From Diploptera punctata (taxonomy: Eukaryota; Arthropoda; Insecta; Blattodea; Blaberidae): 64,000 nt of DNA. The first letter of the stretch is position 1, and each line of letters begins with the position of its first letter. Of this stretch, positions 10,349 through 20,317 are shown piece by piece. Position numbers and translations under genes: made by a program. The notes beneath the pieces were generated by a model, which did no database searches, was not told the DNA's origin, and was given only the letters and a program-made list of their open reading frames with translations. The stretch spans positions 4,575,501 through 4,639,500 of the forward strand of contig JASPKZ010010272.1 of NCBI GenBank assembly GCA_030220185.1. Direction: 5' to 3'.

Positions 10349-13300
10349 AATAGGATCTTCTCCTTCCAGCGAAGCCAAGCCCAAATGCATCAAGCGATTA
10401 TGCCGTTCAAAATACTTCTTCTGCATCTCTTCACCACATTTTGCACACTTAACTTGAACTACTGATTTTTCATCAAAGCTTCTTTCTAAAGCCATTTCAC
10501 TCCTTAGAATTGCAACACCAGGAAATTTCAGTTTACCTCTTCGACGTCCCCTGCCCCTGCCTCTGCCCCTACCATAGTTCACAATACCAGCCTCGAAAGC
10601 ATTTGTAGTTGTCATATCTTCCTCTTGAGTATCAAAATCAGTTTCTTCAAGATTATCATCTCTAGATTCAGCTATTATTTTTGATCTACCTCTCCCACGT
10701 CCACGTCCACGTCCTCTGCCTCTACCTCTACCACGGCCACGACCTCTGCCTCGTCCACGGCCTCTGCCCCGTCCACGGCCCCTACCAACACCATACTTGT
10801 AACTTACATCACTTCCAGAATCTGATTCTTCTTCTTCACTACTAATGTCTAGATCATCACTGAAATCTAAATCTTCCACAGCACCATCATGCACTTCATC
10901 ACTCTGGGTTACGTCACTTTTATTATGGTTCTTATCATTTTCATTTCCAAGGCATGGCACATCACTTTTAACATCCATGGAAACATTCAGTTGAATATTA
11001 GCTTTCTTTGGTGGCCTGCCTCTACGTCTTTTTGGTGTAATCTCACTTTGAGTATTAGATTCAGGTGTTGACAGTTTTTGAACTTCAACACTCTGGGTTA
11101 TGTCACTTTTATTATGGCTCTTATCATTTTCTTCTTTCAAAGGACCAGAAGCTTCTGATTTAAGTTTATCATCTTGAGAATCATTACACTGAGTTGTGCC
11201 ACTACAGTTGCTGCTTTCTTTGTATGTATCACTTTTTGCTTCTTGATTTTGTCCCACTGATGAATTTTCACTTCCAAGGCATGGCACATCACTTTCAACA
11301 TTCATGGAAATATTCAATTCTATATTAGCTTTCTTTGGTGGCCTGCCTCTACGTCTCTTTGGTGTAATCTCACTTTGAGTATTAGATTCAGGTGGTGCCG
11401 ATTTTTTTTTCTTTTTTTACTTTTCTAGACTAATTTTTTCAATTGCTTCATCAATATTCACCATATCTCCAAAATCCCTCTGTCGACTTTTTCTTTTTGG
11501 CCTTCCTATGTTATTTTCTGTTTCTAGTTGCATTTTTGAGACTGAAGAATTTTTAGTACAATTTGCTGAATTTGTGTTATCAGATGTCATAGAATTTTTA
11601 TCATCATATGTAGAATTTACATAAAAAATACTATTTTCTGCTGTTTTATTCTGTTCCTCTAATCTTCTATTCTCTTTCATATCTCTAGGAGTAATTACCT
11701 CAATTGCATCATGAACTGTTTTGATGTCTTCAAAGTTTTTCTGTTGGATTTTTGATTCAGATTTTCCATTATTATTTTTATTATCACTCATTAAAACTGT
11801 ATTATTAGCCTCACATGCTTCAACCATGTTATCATAATCATTTTTCACATTATTTGCTTCAACATTTAATGCAGTTGCATTTTGCTGTTTGACTGTTATC
11901 TCATTTTTCTTCCAATCAAAAGACCTTTTTTCAACTGCATCATCATTATTAATTATATCTTCAAAGCTGTCCTGTTGGCAGGTTTGTTTTGATTTTTTCA
12001 TATTTTCTGAATCTAGTTGCTCATTTGGAACAATCGAGGAATTTATTTCATCATTTACAGTTTTGCTTGTTGAACCTATACTATCAATCATTTCTACTTC
12101 AATATTGTTAACACCACTTGCTGGAATACTGTTATTCACTGCAGCTGTATTTTGTTGCTGTTCTGAGTCTATTACTCTCTCTAGGAACTTCATTTTTTTA
12201 TTTGTATTATTTAATTCCATCTGGTCATCAATAATCTTTCTTTTCATACTTTTAGACACAATTTCAGGGCTTATGTTAGACGGAAGTAGATTATTCCATT
12301 CAGTGATTCCACCACTTTTCTTTTCAACTGTTGGACATTTATGTTCCTCTATGAAAACGGTATTATTATTTCCTGTATTTTTCTCTGATTTTTCAAAATT
12401 TTCCATTTTATTGTGTATTATTTCAAGATCACATTCATATAATCTTGGATTGTCTTTTAGCATCTCCAATTCTATTTTTAAAATATTCTCTGGATTTTCT
12501 ATTTTATCCTGTGTTTGACAACTTATTTTTGTTGTTGTATGCTGTTCTATTTCTTTATATTCATCTATCTGCCTGTTAAAGAAATCACTCTTTTCTCTGT
12601 CTACATTTTCATTCAAAATATCAGTATCTTTTTTCATTTGACTTCCTTTGTTGTTTGGAACAGAAAGTGATTCTTTCTCCTGAACTATATCATTCTCTTG
12701 AAGTTCAGAATTTTCCAATTCATAACTATTGTTTGATTTACAAATTGATAGTTTCTCTTGACAACATTCATTTGAATACACATTTTTTTTTGTTACTTTA
12801 TCACAATCTTCGTAGCTAACAGAATTTATTTTTTCTTCTGAAACAGCAGTCCTTTTTACCTCATCCAAATTAATTTCTAATTTTTCTTCAAGAAATTCTT
12901 TTGAAATATTTCCATTACTTTCATTTAATGCATTACCATTTATTACTACTTCACTACTTTCACACGAAACAGAGTTGTTTATATTTTTAATTGTCACCAA
13001 AGCAGTTTTATCTCCATCTAAAACAGTAGTTTCTGGAGTACAATCAAATTTACTATCTTGTATATCTCTCTGCAAAGTAGTACTCATTTCATTATCAACA
13101 ACTGAAAGGTTACTAGATACCTGACTTTGTGTCTCATTAGATGCACCATCATCAGTCAGAACTGTTTCCATTTGTAAATTTTCAGATGTATAGTTTTCTT
13201 TTTCACCTATTAAAGAATTGGCTATAATGGAATTCCTTGTCACACCATCTTGTTCTATGCATTGCTGTTTATTTTCCAAAAACAGTTTATCAGCAATGTC

Positions 13301-14427
13301 ATTATTATCATCTGTACTACTACTGTTACCCATAGCACTAAAATTTCCCAGCTTGCAACTCTTCTTATAGCTATACTGCCCTTTTCTTGCAATCACAGTT
13401 CCTTGATCTGGTGAAGTGCCATGTTGGAAGCTATCAGCTGGAACAAAACAATTTTTTGCTAATAAAATCACATTGCTCTCCGGATTTTCTATTTTATCCT
13501 GTGTTTGACAACTTATTTTTTTTGTTATGTGCTGTTCTATTTCTTTATATTCATCTATCTGCCTGTTTAAGAGATCACACTTTTCTCTGTCTACATTTTC
13601 ATTCATAATACTAGTATCTTCTTTCATTTGACTTCCTTTGTTGTTTGGAACAGAAAGTGATTCTTTCTCCTGAACTATATCATTCTCTTGAAGTTCAGAA
13701 TTTTCCAATTCATAACTATTGTTTGATTTACAAATTGATAGTTTCTCTTGACAACATTCATTTGAATACACATTTTTTTTTGTTACTTTATCACAATCTT
13801 CGTACCTAACAGAATTTATTTTTTCTTCTGAAACAGCAGTCCTTTTTACCTCATCCAAATTAGTTTCTAATTTTTCTTCAAGAAATTCTTTTGAAATATT
13901 TCCATTACTTTCATTTAATGCATTACCATTTATTACTACTTCACTACTTTCATACGAAACAGAGTTGTTTATATTTTTAAGTGTCACCAAAGCAGTTTTA
14001 TCTCTATCTAATACAGTAGTTTCTGCAGTACAATCAAATTTACTATCTTGTATATCTCTCTGCAAAGTAGTACTCATTTCATTATCAGCAACTGAAATGT
14101 TACTAGATACCTGACTTTGTGTCTCATTAGATGCACCATCATCAGTCAGAACTGTTTCCATTTGTAAATTTTCAGATGTATAGTTTTCTTTTTCGCCTAT
14201 TAAAGAATTAGTTATAATGGAATTCCTTGTCACATCATCTTCTTCTATGCATTGCTCTTTATTTACCGAAAACAGTTTATCAGCAATGTCATTATTATCA
14301 TCTGTACTACTACTGTTACCCATAGCACTAAAATTTCCCTGCTTGCAACTCTTCTTATAGCTATACTGCCTTTTTCTCGCAACCACAGTTCCTCGATCTG
14401 GTGAAGTGCCAAGTTGGAAGCTATCAG
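10349..14427 (-). CDS. Zinc-finger/AT-hook gene, exon 8: giant exon with 990-bp duplication, in-frame TAA, AT-hooks and RG repeat
   Basis: This 4079-nt exon starts at ttttgttccag|CTGATAGC, where one base from exon 7 restores Ala-Asp-Ser, and ends GAAGATCCTATT|gtaagt in phase 0. The first two thirds are acidic, Asn/Ser/Glu-rich and repetitive. Two 330-residue copies lie in tandem (13478-14467 against 12488-13477). A TAA at 11417-11419 interrupts the frame within a lysine run; the same frame continues at once as KKKKKSAPPESNT. After it come two AT-hooks (RRRGRPPKKAN), an acidic stretch, about 35 residues of Arg-Gly repeat and a second RG block. A C2H2 finger closes the exon, CAKC...ERHNRLMH. 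If the TAA is real, the protein ends at residue 1553 and loses the AT-hooks and last three fingers. Confidence 0.82.
10950..11400 (-). repeat. 327-bp imperfect tandem duplication containing the AT-hooks
   Basis: The stretch PESNTQSEITPKRRRGRPPK through DVPCLG occurs twice, 327 bp (109 codons) apart, near 11.3-11.4 and 10.95-11.07 kb. It is in frame and more diverged than the 990-bp repeat, so it is older. It doubles the AT-hook number. Confidence 0.8.
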
Positions 14428-14467
14428 CTGGAACAAAACAATTTTTTGTTAATAAAATCACATTGCT
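12488..14467 (-). repeat. 990-bp tandem direct duplication inside exon 8
   Basis: Copy 1 is 13478-14467 and copy 2 is 12488-13477. Corresponding bases are exactly 990 apart (330 codons). The copies differ at scattered single bases only. The repeat starts within the intron upstream of exon 8 (cattgct at 14461-14467) and so includes the splice acceptor. Confidence 0.9.
14428..14467 (-). promoter_or_regulatory. Splice acceptor region of exon 8, duplicated downstream at 13438-13477
   Basis: The intron end ttgttttgttccag lies just upstream of 14427. The same 40 bases occur again 990 bp downstream inside the exon (13438-13477), where they are read as codons (NVILLAKNCFVP). The second copy is a complete acceptor and could be used to skip the first 330-residue repeat without a frameshift. 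Confidence 0.75.
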
Positions 14468-14503
14468 TATTTTTAAACACAATATGACAAAATAATTCAA
14501 GGT

Positions 14504-14556
14504 TAGACTAACTAACTCATTGGCACTATCGAACCTGGAGGTTCATGGCCATGGGT
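14504..14556 (-). mobile_element. LINE-1 family, minimal 3' end
   Basis: Only about 50 bp remain: ctaactaactcattggcact, then atcgaacctggaggttcatg. This matches the 3' terminus of the LINE-1 copies including the tail, and sits just upstream of exon 8. Confidence 0.6.
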
Positions 14557-14749
14557 TAGTCTAAAAATATTCTCTCTAAACAGCAATGTCCAAATAGTAA
14601 TAAAAATACAATGTTTATGTAATTTTCATTCAACATTAAAATGCAAATATGAAAATCAATATTTTATTGTTTTCATAGAACACGTTAACTATATTTAAGT
14701 TGGAATTAAGAATTTGGTCCAATGAAACCCATTTTACAGTAATTAACCA

Positions 14750-15056
14750 ACTTACTGGCAGTATTCTAACCAATAGGCTCACGGCCACAAAGACATAAGC
14801 TCTCCATATATCCCTATCCTCAGCCAATGTTTTCCAATCATTTCCTGTATAATTTAACTCCCTCAAATCATTGTTAACCCTCTGGTTGTCGGGCAGGGGT
14901 TTGTATGTACCTCTTTCATTCCCCATTTGTACCACATGTCCTATACATTGCAGTCTAAGAAACAAACTGTTTTTATTACATCTGGCTTCCCATAAAGATC
15001 ATGTAGCTCACTGTTATGTACTCTTCTCCACTTATTCTACAATATCAACACTAAAA
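14750..15056 (-). mobile_element. LINE-1 family, 3' fragment
   Basis: The minus strand still reads RLQCIGHVVQMGNERGTYK, then NDLRELNYTGNDWKTLAEDR, matching the C-terminus of the copy at 3.8 kb (RMGNERPAWK, DLREVDYTGN) with deletions. It ends where the mariner at 15059 begins. Confidence 0.75.
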
Positions 15057-15058
15057 TA

Positions 15059-17108
15059 CAGGGCAAGTCAAAATGAAATACCTGATTCCAGAAATTTATT
15101 GTGTGTAATATAATTAACATATGTTATTGTGAGACATGTAGTAAGAAAGGTAAACTCTCAAAGTTTTTCCAAACACAACACCTTACTTAACATGATACAC
15201 ATCAAGCCAATATTCTATCTCCTACCAAACTTTCTGTAGCATGTCACAATCAATATCGGCAATGGCTGCTGTGGTGCAGGCATGCAAGTCATCCAGTGTT
15301 ATTGGAAGTGATGGTACATAAACATGATCTGTTACAAAACCCCACATTAAGAAATCACTCGGGGTCAAGCCGGGGGAAAAAGGTGGCCAACGAATGAGAG
15401 GTTGATCCCCCAAAAATGCACGACCTATCCGATGTGTCAATGCCTCATTGAGGTTATAACAAATGCTACCATGTGGAGGGGCACCATTCAGTTGAAGAAT
15501 GAAATATGCACTATCCTCTTCGAGGTTTGGAAGGAGCCATAGTTGCAACACATCAAGGAAAACATGCCTTGTCACAGTATGTTCTTGAAAGAAAAAAAGC
15601 CTATAAACCTTTTCATGTGAAATGTCACTCACAAAAGACATTCAGTTTGGGAGAATCATGCTGGTGTTCCACAAATTCATGGGAATTAGCAGTTCCCTTA
15701 TGTAGTGTCTATTCACTTTCCCTGAAAGGTGGAAAGTCACTTCATCACTGTAAATCTATCTCTCATGCAACCCATCCTCTTCCATTAATGCGAGAAAAAT
15801 CTATCTCTCATAGAACCCGTCCTCTTCCATTAATCCAAGAAAAACAACACAGAAGGACCCTCACGAAGCATAATCAATGTCTCTTAAGATTTGAACCAGT
15901 TGCAAGCAGTAGGGTTTCATATTTTTAATAAAAATTAAAGTGGGAGGTAACACTATAAGGTATTTACATTAATGAATGAGTTGGAGAAAATGCGTTATCA
16001 TCTCACCTCATAAAGCTGCATGTCTTGATGACACAGAAAATTTCAAAATATATTTAACAACATATTTGAAGAGAAATTATATTAGCACCGATTAACAAAT
16101 TTAGACTGGATAATCTACTAATAACTAATAAAAAAGTTAAAGTCCCAGATAGTAAAGATCTGGAATTTATGAAATTAATTGCAATGACTGCAAGAAAGTA
16201 TATATAGGAAACACTAAAAGGAATTTAGAAACTCATACAAAAGAACACTTTGGAAATATTACAAAATGGCAAAATTAAAAAATTGGCAATTGCAGCTCAT
16301 AGTTTGCTAAAGAATCACAAAATTGGAAGAGAAACTAAACTTTTAAAACATTTGGAGAAACCTTTGGAATTGACAGTTTGGGAAAAGATACACATTCAGA
16401 AGAATAAATATAAAGTCATGAATCTTGATATTCCCGACAAGAATAATTTGATCTCCAAGTACATCAAATCAACACCCAATGGCAGTTCAGAAGATGGTGT
16501 TAACGGCGAAATTACGACAGTTGGAGTTTGACTGAAGATGGAAGTAAAACTATACTTTTGAAACTGGCATCGTGAAGACGCACAGATGTGTAAGATGAAA
16601 TGTTAAAGCATTTTCTCCAACTCATTCATTAAGGGTTTCATTTGTAAACGTTTCTGAAGAATCCGCAAAACAGTTCTCTATGGAAGTTGAAGTTCTCTCG
16701 CTGCCCGGTAGGTAGATTTCTGTGGACTCCACATGAAAAATGCGCAAACTCGCTCCACTCTCTCTTCTCCAGTCGACAGATGGCCAGTCAATTTTTTTTA
16801 CAAATGCAGCCTAAATCTCTAAAATGTACCATTTACGAATGGCCTTCCCAGTAGGTAGATCTCCCTGATATGTGGTATGGAAATGCCGTTGAACACTAAT
16901 CACTGACTTGTTTACATGGTAGTCAAGCACACAGAAACTCTTCTGTTCTCTAGTCAATGCCATTTTTTTTACTGCTCTGCTGCTGACATCTTGCAGAAAC
17001 AGTGTGAAGAAATTGAACTTTGAGAGTTTACCTTTCAAAACACTTGTCCCACAATGATATGTTCATTAGAAAATTATTGATATTGGGTCCTTCATTTGAC
17101 TTGCCCTG
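15059..17108 (-). mobile_element. Mariner-family element with decayed transposase, split by a Penelope insert
   Basis: TIRs cagggcaagtcaaaatgaa (left) and its near complement at 17087-17108 are flanked by TA. Minus-strand frame 15222-15641 encodes the transposase C-terminal half: GAPPHGSICYNLNEALTHR, RWPPFSPGLTPSDFLMWGFV, a D34D-type (N)GAPPH...D spacing in which the expected QQDGAPPH aspartate is Asn. Near the right end a frame begins MALTREQKSFCVLDYH (16979-16811), the transposase N-terminus. The host element is about 1.3 kb once the 710-bp insert is removed. No intact ORF survives. Confidence 0.85.
15920..16629 (+). mobile_element. Penelope-like element 3' part (GIY-YIG tail) with inverted 5' piece
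   Basis: The plus strand encodes a decayed GIY-YIG domain: KIYEINCNDCKKVYIGNTKR, KEHFGNI, then LEKPLELTVWEKIHIQKNKY and DIPDKNNLISKYI. The first part contains frame breaks. A hammerhead-like motif lies at 16532-16571. Both ends carry inverted copies of gcattttctccaactcattc; the left end continues into the signature ggtaacactataagg. The target duplication agggtttcat in the mariner is at 15910-15919 and 16630-16639, so length and boundaries are exact. Confidence 0.85.
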
Positions 17109-17208
17109 TACATTGGGATATAAAAAATGTGTGGTACTTGGTTTTTACAAATATTTGGTATGTATTTTTTTGTCTTATGAGGAAGGTGTAACAGGATTTT
17201 TCATTATC

Positions 17209-17552
17209 TCCTCCTTTCTCCTGGCATGACAGGCCTAGAAGGCCCTTAGCCTACCAGCCGACTGCTGGCCTCACATCCACATGTGTCAGTCACAGAGGTA
17301 GATGATCATCAGCCAGTGTAGGGGTGACATGTGGACAGTATGTCGAGTCCCCCAGCCGTTATAGCTGGTTTTCTCAACCTGGAGCCACTACTTATTGTAG
17401 CTACCCAAATGCCTCACGATGCTGGGTGGGCACCAGTCCCATACTGGCCGAAATACCATGAGAAAATTTCTTCCCCATGGAGACTCGAATCACAAGTCCC
17501 GTAGCTCTGCGCCAAGGTTTCCTGCCTTAACCATTCGGCTACGGCGTGGGAC
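17209..17552 (-). mobile_element. SINE-D: tRNA-derived SINE
   Basis: The tRNA-like head lies on the right and is read on the minus strand (tcccacgccgtagccgaatg, then gtgattcgagtct as B box). The body has cccagccgttatagctgg and tgctgggtgggcaccagtcc blocks. A perfect 12-bp target duplication tttttcattatc flanks it (17197-17208, 17553-17564). Confidence 0.85.
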
Positions 17553-17670
17553 TTTTTCATTATCCAGAACTACTATATTCTTTAATCTTATCTAATTGCA
17601 TTTTTACTATGATTTTCTCAAATAATAAGAATATAATGTTTATATCAACAAATAAATTAAGAATTATTAC

Positions 17671-17726
17671 CTGAATCTTGTGATAAATCCTCTTGAATGA
17701 TGTTTCCATCAGATACTGGTATTTTC
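17671..17726 (-). CDS. Zinc-finger/AT-hook gene, exon 7 (micro-exon)
   Basis: This 56-nt exon runs from ggtatattccag| to |gtaataatt. It reads KIPVSDGNIIQEDLSQDSG in the frame set by exon 6 and leaves one base for exon 8. The acceptor has a weak pyrimidine tract and the donor is gtaata, so it may be used inefficiently. Because it is 56 nt, skipping it would shift the frame of the large exon 8. Evidence is phase consistency on both sides, with a stop in one of the alternative frames. It is separated from exon 6 by about 18 kb of nested transposons. Confidence 0.62.
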
Positions 17727-17964
17727 CTGGAATATACCATCTTAACATTATATTAAAATACATACAAATACATTATTACCATTTACTCATTATTACAAAA
17801 AAAAATTATGTACCCACTATTAAGTTAATTATTTTATCTAAGTAATTTTTTTACGAAGAATTTGTTAGATTATAAACTGAAAATAATTTGAATTGAAATA
17901 TATTCTAAATGGATACATATGCCAATAACAAGATTTTGTTTTAGCAGTGGAAGTGTGATAATGA

Positions 17965-18375
17965 ATAGGAAAAAAATCACTATGAGGCTTAATTTAAAAT
18001 TAAATTAAAATACTTCATTCCTTACCTCATATCCAGTCTTCTAATTATACTGCAGTTTCAAAGCCTTGTCAGCTTCATCTTCAGTAATATCTCGTCGACT
18101 TATGTTATGTCGATCAGAAGAACTACTTCTTCTTCCCTGTGTTGGTGGATCGATAAACCTCCGGATCCAATCATAATCTGCAGGAATTTTGAAGTTCATA
18201 AGTTTTCCTTTCTTGTTTCTTTGAATGATTATGATTGGATCCGGAAGTTTATCGGTCCACCAACAGAGGAAAGAAGAAGTAGATATCCCGATCAACATAA
18301 CATCAGTCGATCAGATATTACTGAAGATGAAGCTGCCAAGGCTTTGAAACTGCAGTATAATTAAAAGATTGGATA
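17965..18375. mobile_element. Foldback Penelope-like 3' end, two coding arms
   Basis: Two inverted arms of about 165 bp meet near 18205. Each reads in its own direction as the C-terminal tail of a Penelope protein: minus NFKIPADYDWIRRFIDPPTQ, plus DYDWIRKFIGPPTEERRSRY. Hammerhead-like motifs lie at 18047-18084 (-) and 18321-18357 (+), each with the palindrome actgcagt. The left outer end carries tcactatgaggct and cttacctcatatcc. Confidence 0.8.
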
Positions 18376-18389
18376 ATCTTGTTTAATTA

Positions 18390-18715
18390 TATTATTTTTA
18401 GTCTGATCATCTTACCTCAATATTAATGTTGATTTGTTCTTGGACATATTTCAAAACAATTCTGTTTTATCGTCAGCTTGTCCAGACTTTTTTACGTTGC
18501 ATTATGGTGCACACCCTGGATTTCAATGTCAGCTCCACCATCCTGTGGTTGGCCAAAGAACCTCCAAACAAGGTCTGGACAAGCTGACGATAAAAAAGAA
18601 TTGTTTTTAAACATGTCCAAGAACAAATCAACATTAATATTGAGGTAAGATGATCAGACTAAAAATAATATAATTAAAATAACCTCAAAATATCACTTCC
18701 TAAAATTAAATATTA
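18390..18715. mobile_element. Foldback Penelope-type 3' end
   Basis: The arm cttacctcaatattaatgtt through gctgacgata on the left is repeated inverted on the right up to attgaggtaag, with a loop at about 18490-18570. The right outer end is ataacctcaaaatatcacttcc. The same end family is repeated as 39-bp units at 40.0 kb. Confidence 0.75.
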
Positions 18716-18833
18716 ATCTTGTTTATTACTATTTAAAAAAATTAGTTTTGAATGATTAATTTTTATTCCTAAAAAAAAGCATCATACAAATATGCATGTA
18801 GTATAAATATTATTAACAGCTACATGAGGAAAA

Positions 18834-18898
18834 GCATAGCATGAAAATGCTATGATTGTAGTGAAAGACCTGCCCTCAGGCAGAATTACTATGGATGG
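18834..18898 (+). mobile_element. SINE-A1, 65-bp 5'-truncated insertion
   Basis: Only the last 65 bp of the SINE-A1 tail (agcatgaaaatgctatg palindrome to atggatgg) are present, yet a perfect 12-bp target duplication acatgaggaaaa flanks it (18822-18833, 18899-18910). This shows LINE-like 5' truncation during SINE insertion. Confidence 0.85.
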
Positions 18899-19361
18899 AC
18901 ATGAGGAAAATGACATACTAGCATAATTATAAAAATTATGAAAGGCCTTTGTTTGTAACTGATTGAACTTTTAAAACTAAATGAGATTTATTTTTAATTT
19001 CACAAGTTATTAAAATATGTCGTAAAGAAAACTCAATTTATTGTAATTGTTAATGAGAGACGATTTCGAAATTGCACATATGTTGTCAATCAGATCGCAG
19101 AGCAGTCTAATTTTGCAAATTAAAAAAAAAATTAGAAACTTCTGCAAATTATTTATGCTGTTAATATTTCTATCTTACAAGACTTGGTCTGATATAAGTT
19201 ATCTGCATCCATTCCTTGGAATCTATTTGATTCAAATAAAAATAATTATCCACAAGAATTCACAAATTTAATTCACTTTCATACATGAGATGACTAGTAA
19301 GGAGAAATCAATAAGCTCATGTTGAAAAATGTCAGGTATCAATTCCAAAGCCCAGAATATA

Positions 19362-20317
19362 CAGGGTGTTTCAGAATAAGTATTACAGACTTCTAGGGGT
19401 TGTAGAGGGGACTTAGTACATAAAGTTTTGATAAGAAACCCAATCGGCCACAGTGGACTAGTGGTTATGTACCTTGTCTCTGATCCTGAGGGTCGTGGGT
19501 TCAAACCCGGCCGGGGTCGATTGATTTTTTTAGGATGGAAAAATCCAAGGAGCAAGTCCTCCGGAAGGGACTTTAAGCCGTGGGTCCCGAGTCTGAAGAT
19601 TTTCAGGCTTGTAAAAGATCCTTAAGCCTAAATGAAAGGCCTCTAAGCAAAATTTACCGAATTTTCCCGTCCTAGTACTACCTTGGTTTCCTACATGTCA
19701 GCATGAGGCAGAACACTGACCACGGACCACTCAAATGACATCTATACGAAAACAAGTGTAACTAAATTAGTATGGTTCAAATTCTTCCCTGTAGGGGGAG
19801 AGCGCCTAAAAATCTCTGTTTAGGGAAACATGGGCTTACAGGACAACAAGATAAGAAACCCATGTCCGGAAACATACCATTTCAATGTAAACTTTCAATG
19901 TAAAATAAGATTGAAAATTGAAACACAATGGGCTCATATTGCGTGTCTTGAGTTTCAGAATAAGTATTACAGACTTCTAGAAGTTATATTACATCTATTG
20001 AGTCGGAAGAAGATCTTCTAACGAGCACACACCAGGTCTTGTGGGGCATGTGTATGAAAACATGTGTCGCAGGTACACTTTGTGCAACAAACAACAGGGT
20101 CGCCATGTGAAACCACTCTTGTAGTACAACCCCTAGGAGTCTGTAATACTCATTCTGAAACACAAGACACATGATATCAGCCCATTGTGTTTTGATCTCA
20201 AACCTATTTTATATCAAAATGGTACATTTCTGAACATAAGTTCCTTATCAAAACTTTATCTACTAAGTTCCCTCTACAACCCCTAGAAGTCTGTAATACT
20301 TATTTTGAAACACTCTG
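19362..20317. mobile_element. Long-TIR MITE (TA target), compound, carrying a SINE
   Basis: The ends cagggtgtttcagaataagt and the near complement at 20298-20317 form TIRs of about 70 bp, flanked by TA. Inside, pieces of the same TIR recur inverted at about 19950-19985 and 20098-20165, so two copies seem fused. No transposase is present. The SINE-C insert accounts for 420 bp. Confidence 0.75.
19443..19849 (+). mobile_element. SINE-C: tRNA-derived SINE inside the MITE
   Basis: The head ggccacagtggactagtggt with B box gggttcaaacccgg is tRNA-like. The body has ggagcaagtcctccggaagg and ends tagggaaacatgggcttaca. A 13-bp target duplication gataagaaaccca lies at 19430-19442 and 19850-19862. Confidence 0.85.

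Noticed and set aside
11401..11420. Micro-intron to remove the TAA
   Set aside because: A donor gtaaaaa exists but the nearest in-phase acceptors would give introns of about 10-40 nt, too short for normal splicing. Readthrough, polymorphism or sequence error are more likely.
11889..12518. 209-codon plus-strand open frame
   Set aside because: It is the antisense shadow of exon 8, which has phase-consistent splice sites.
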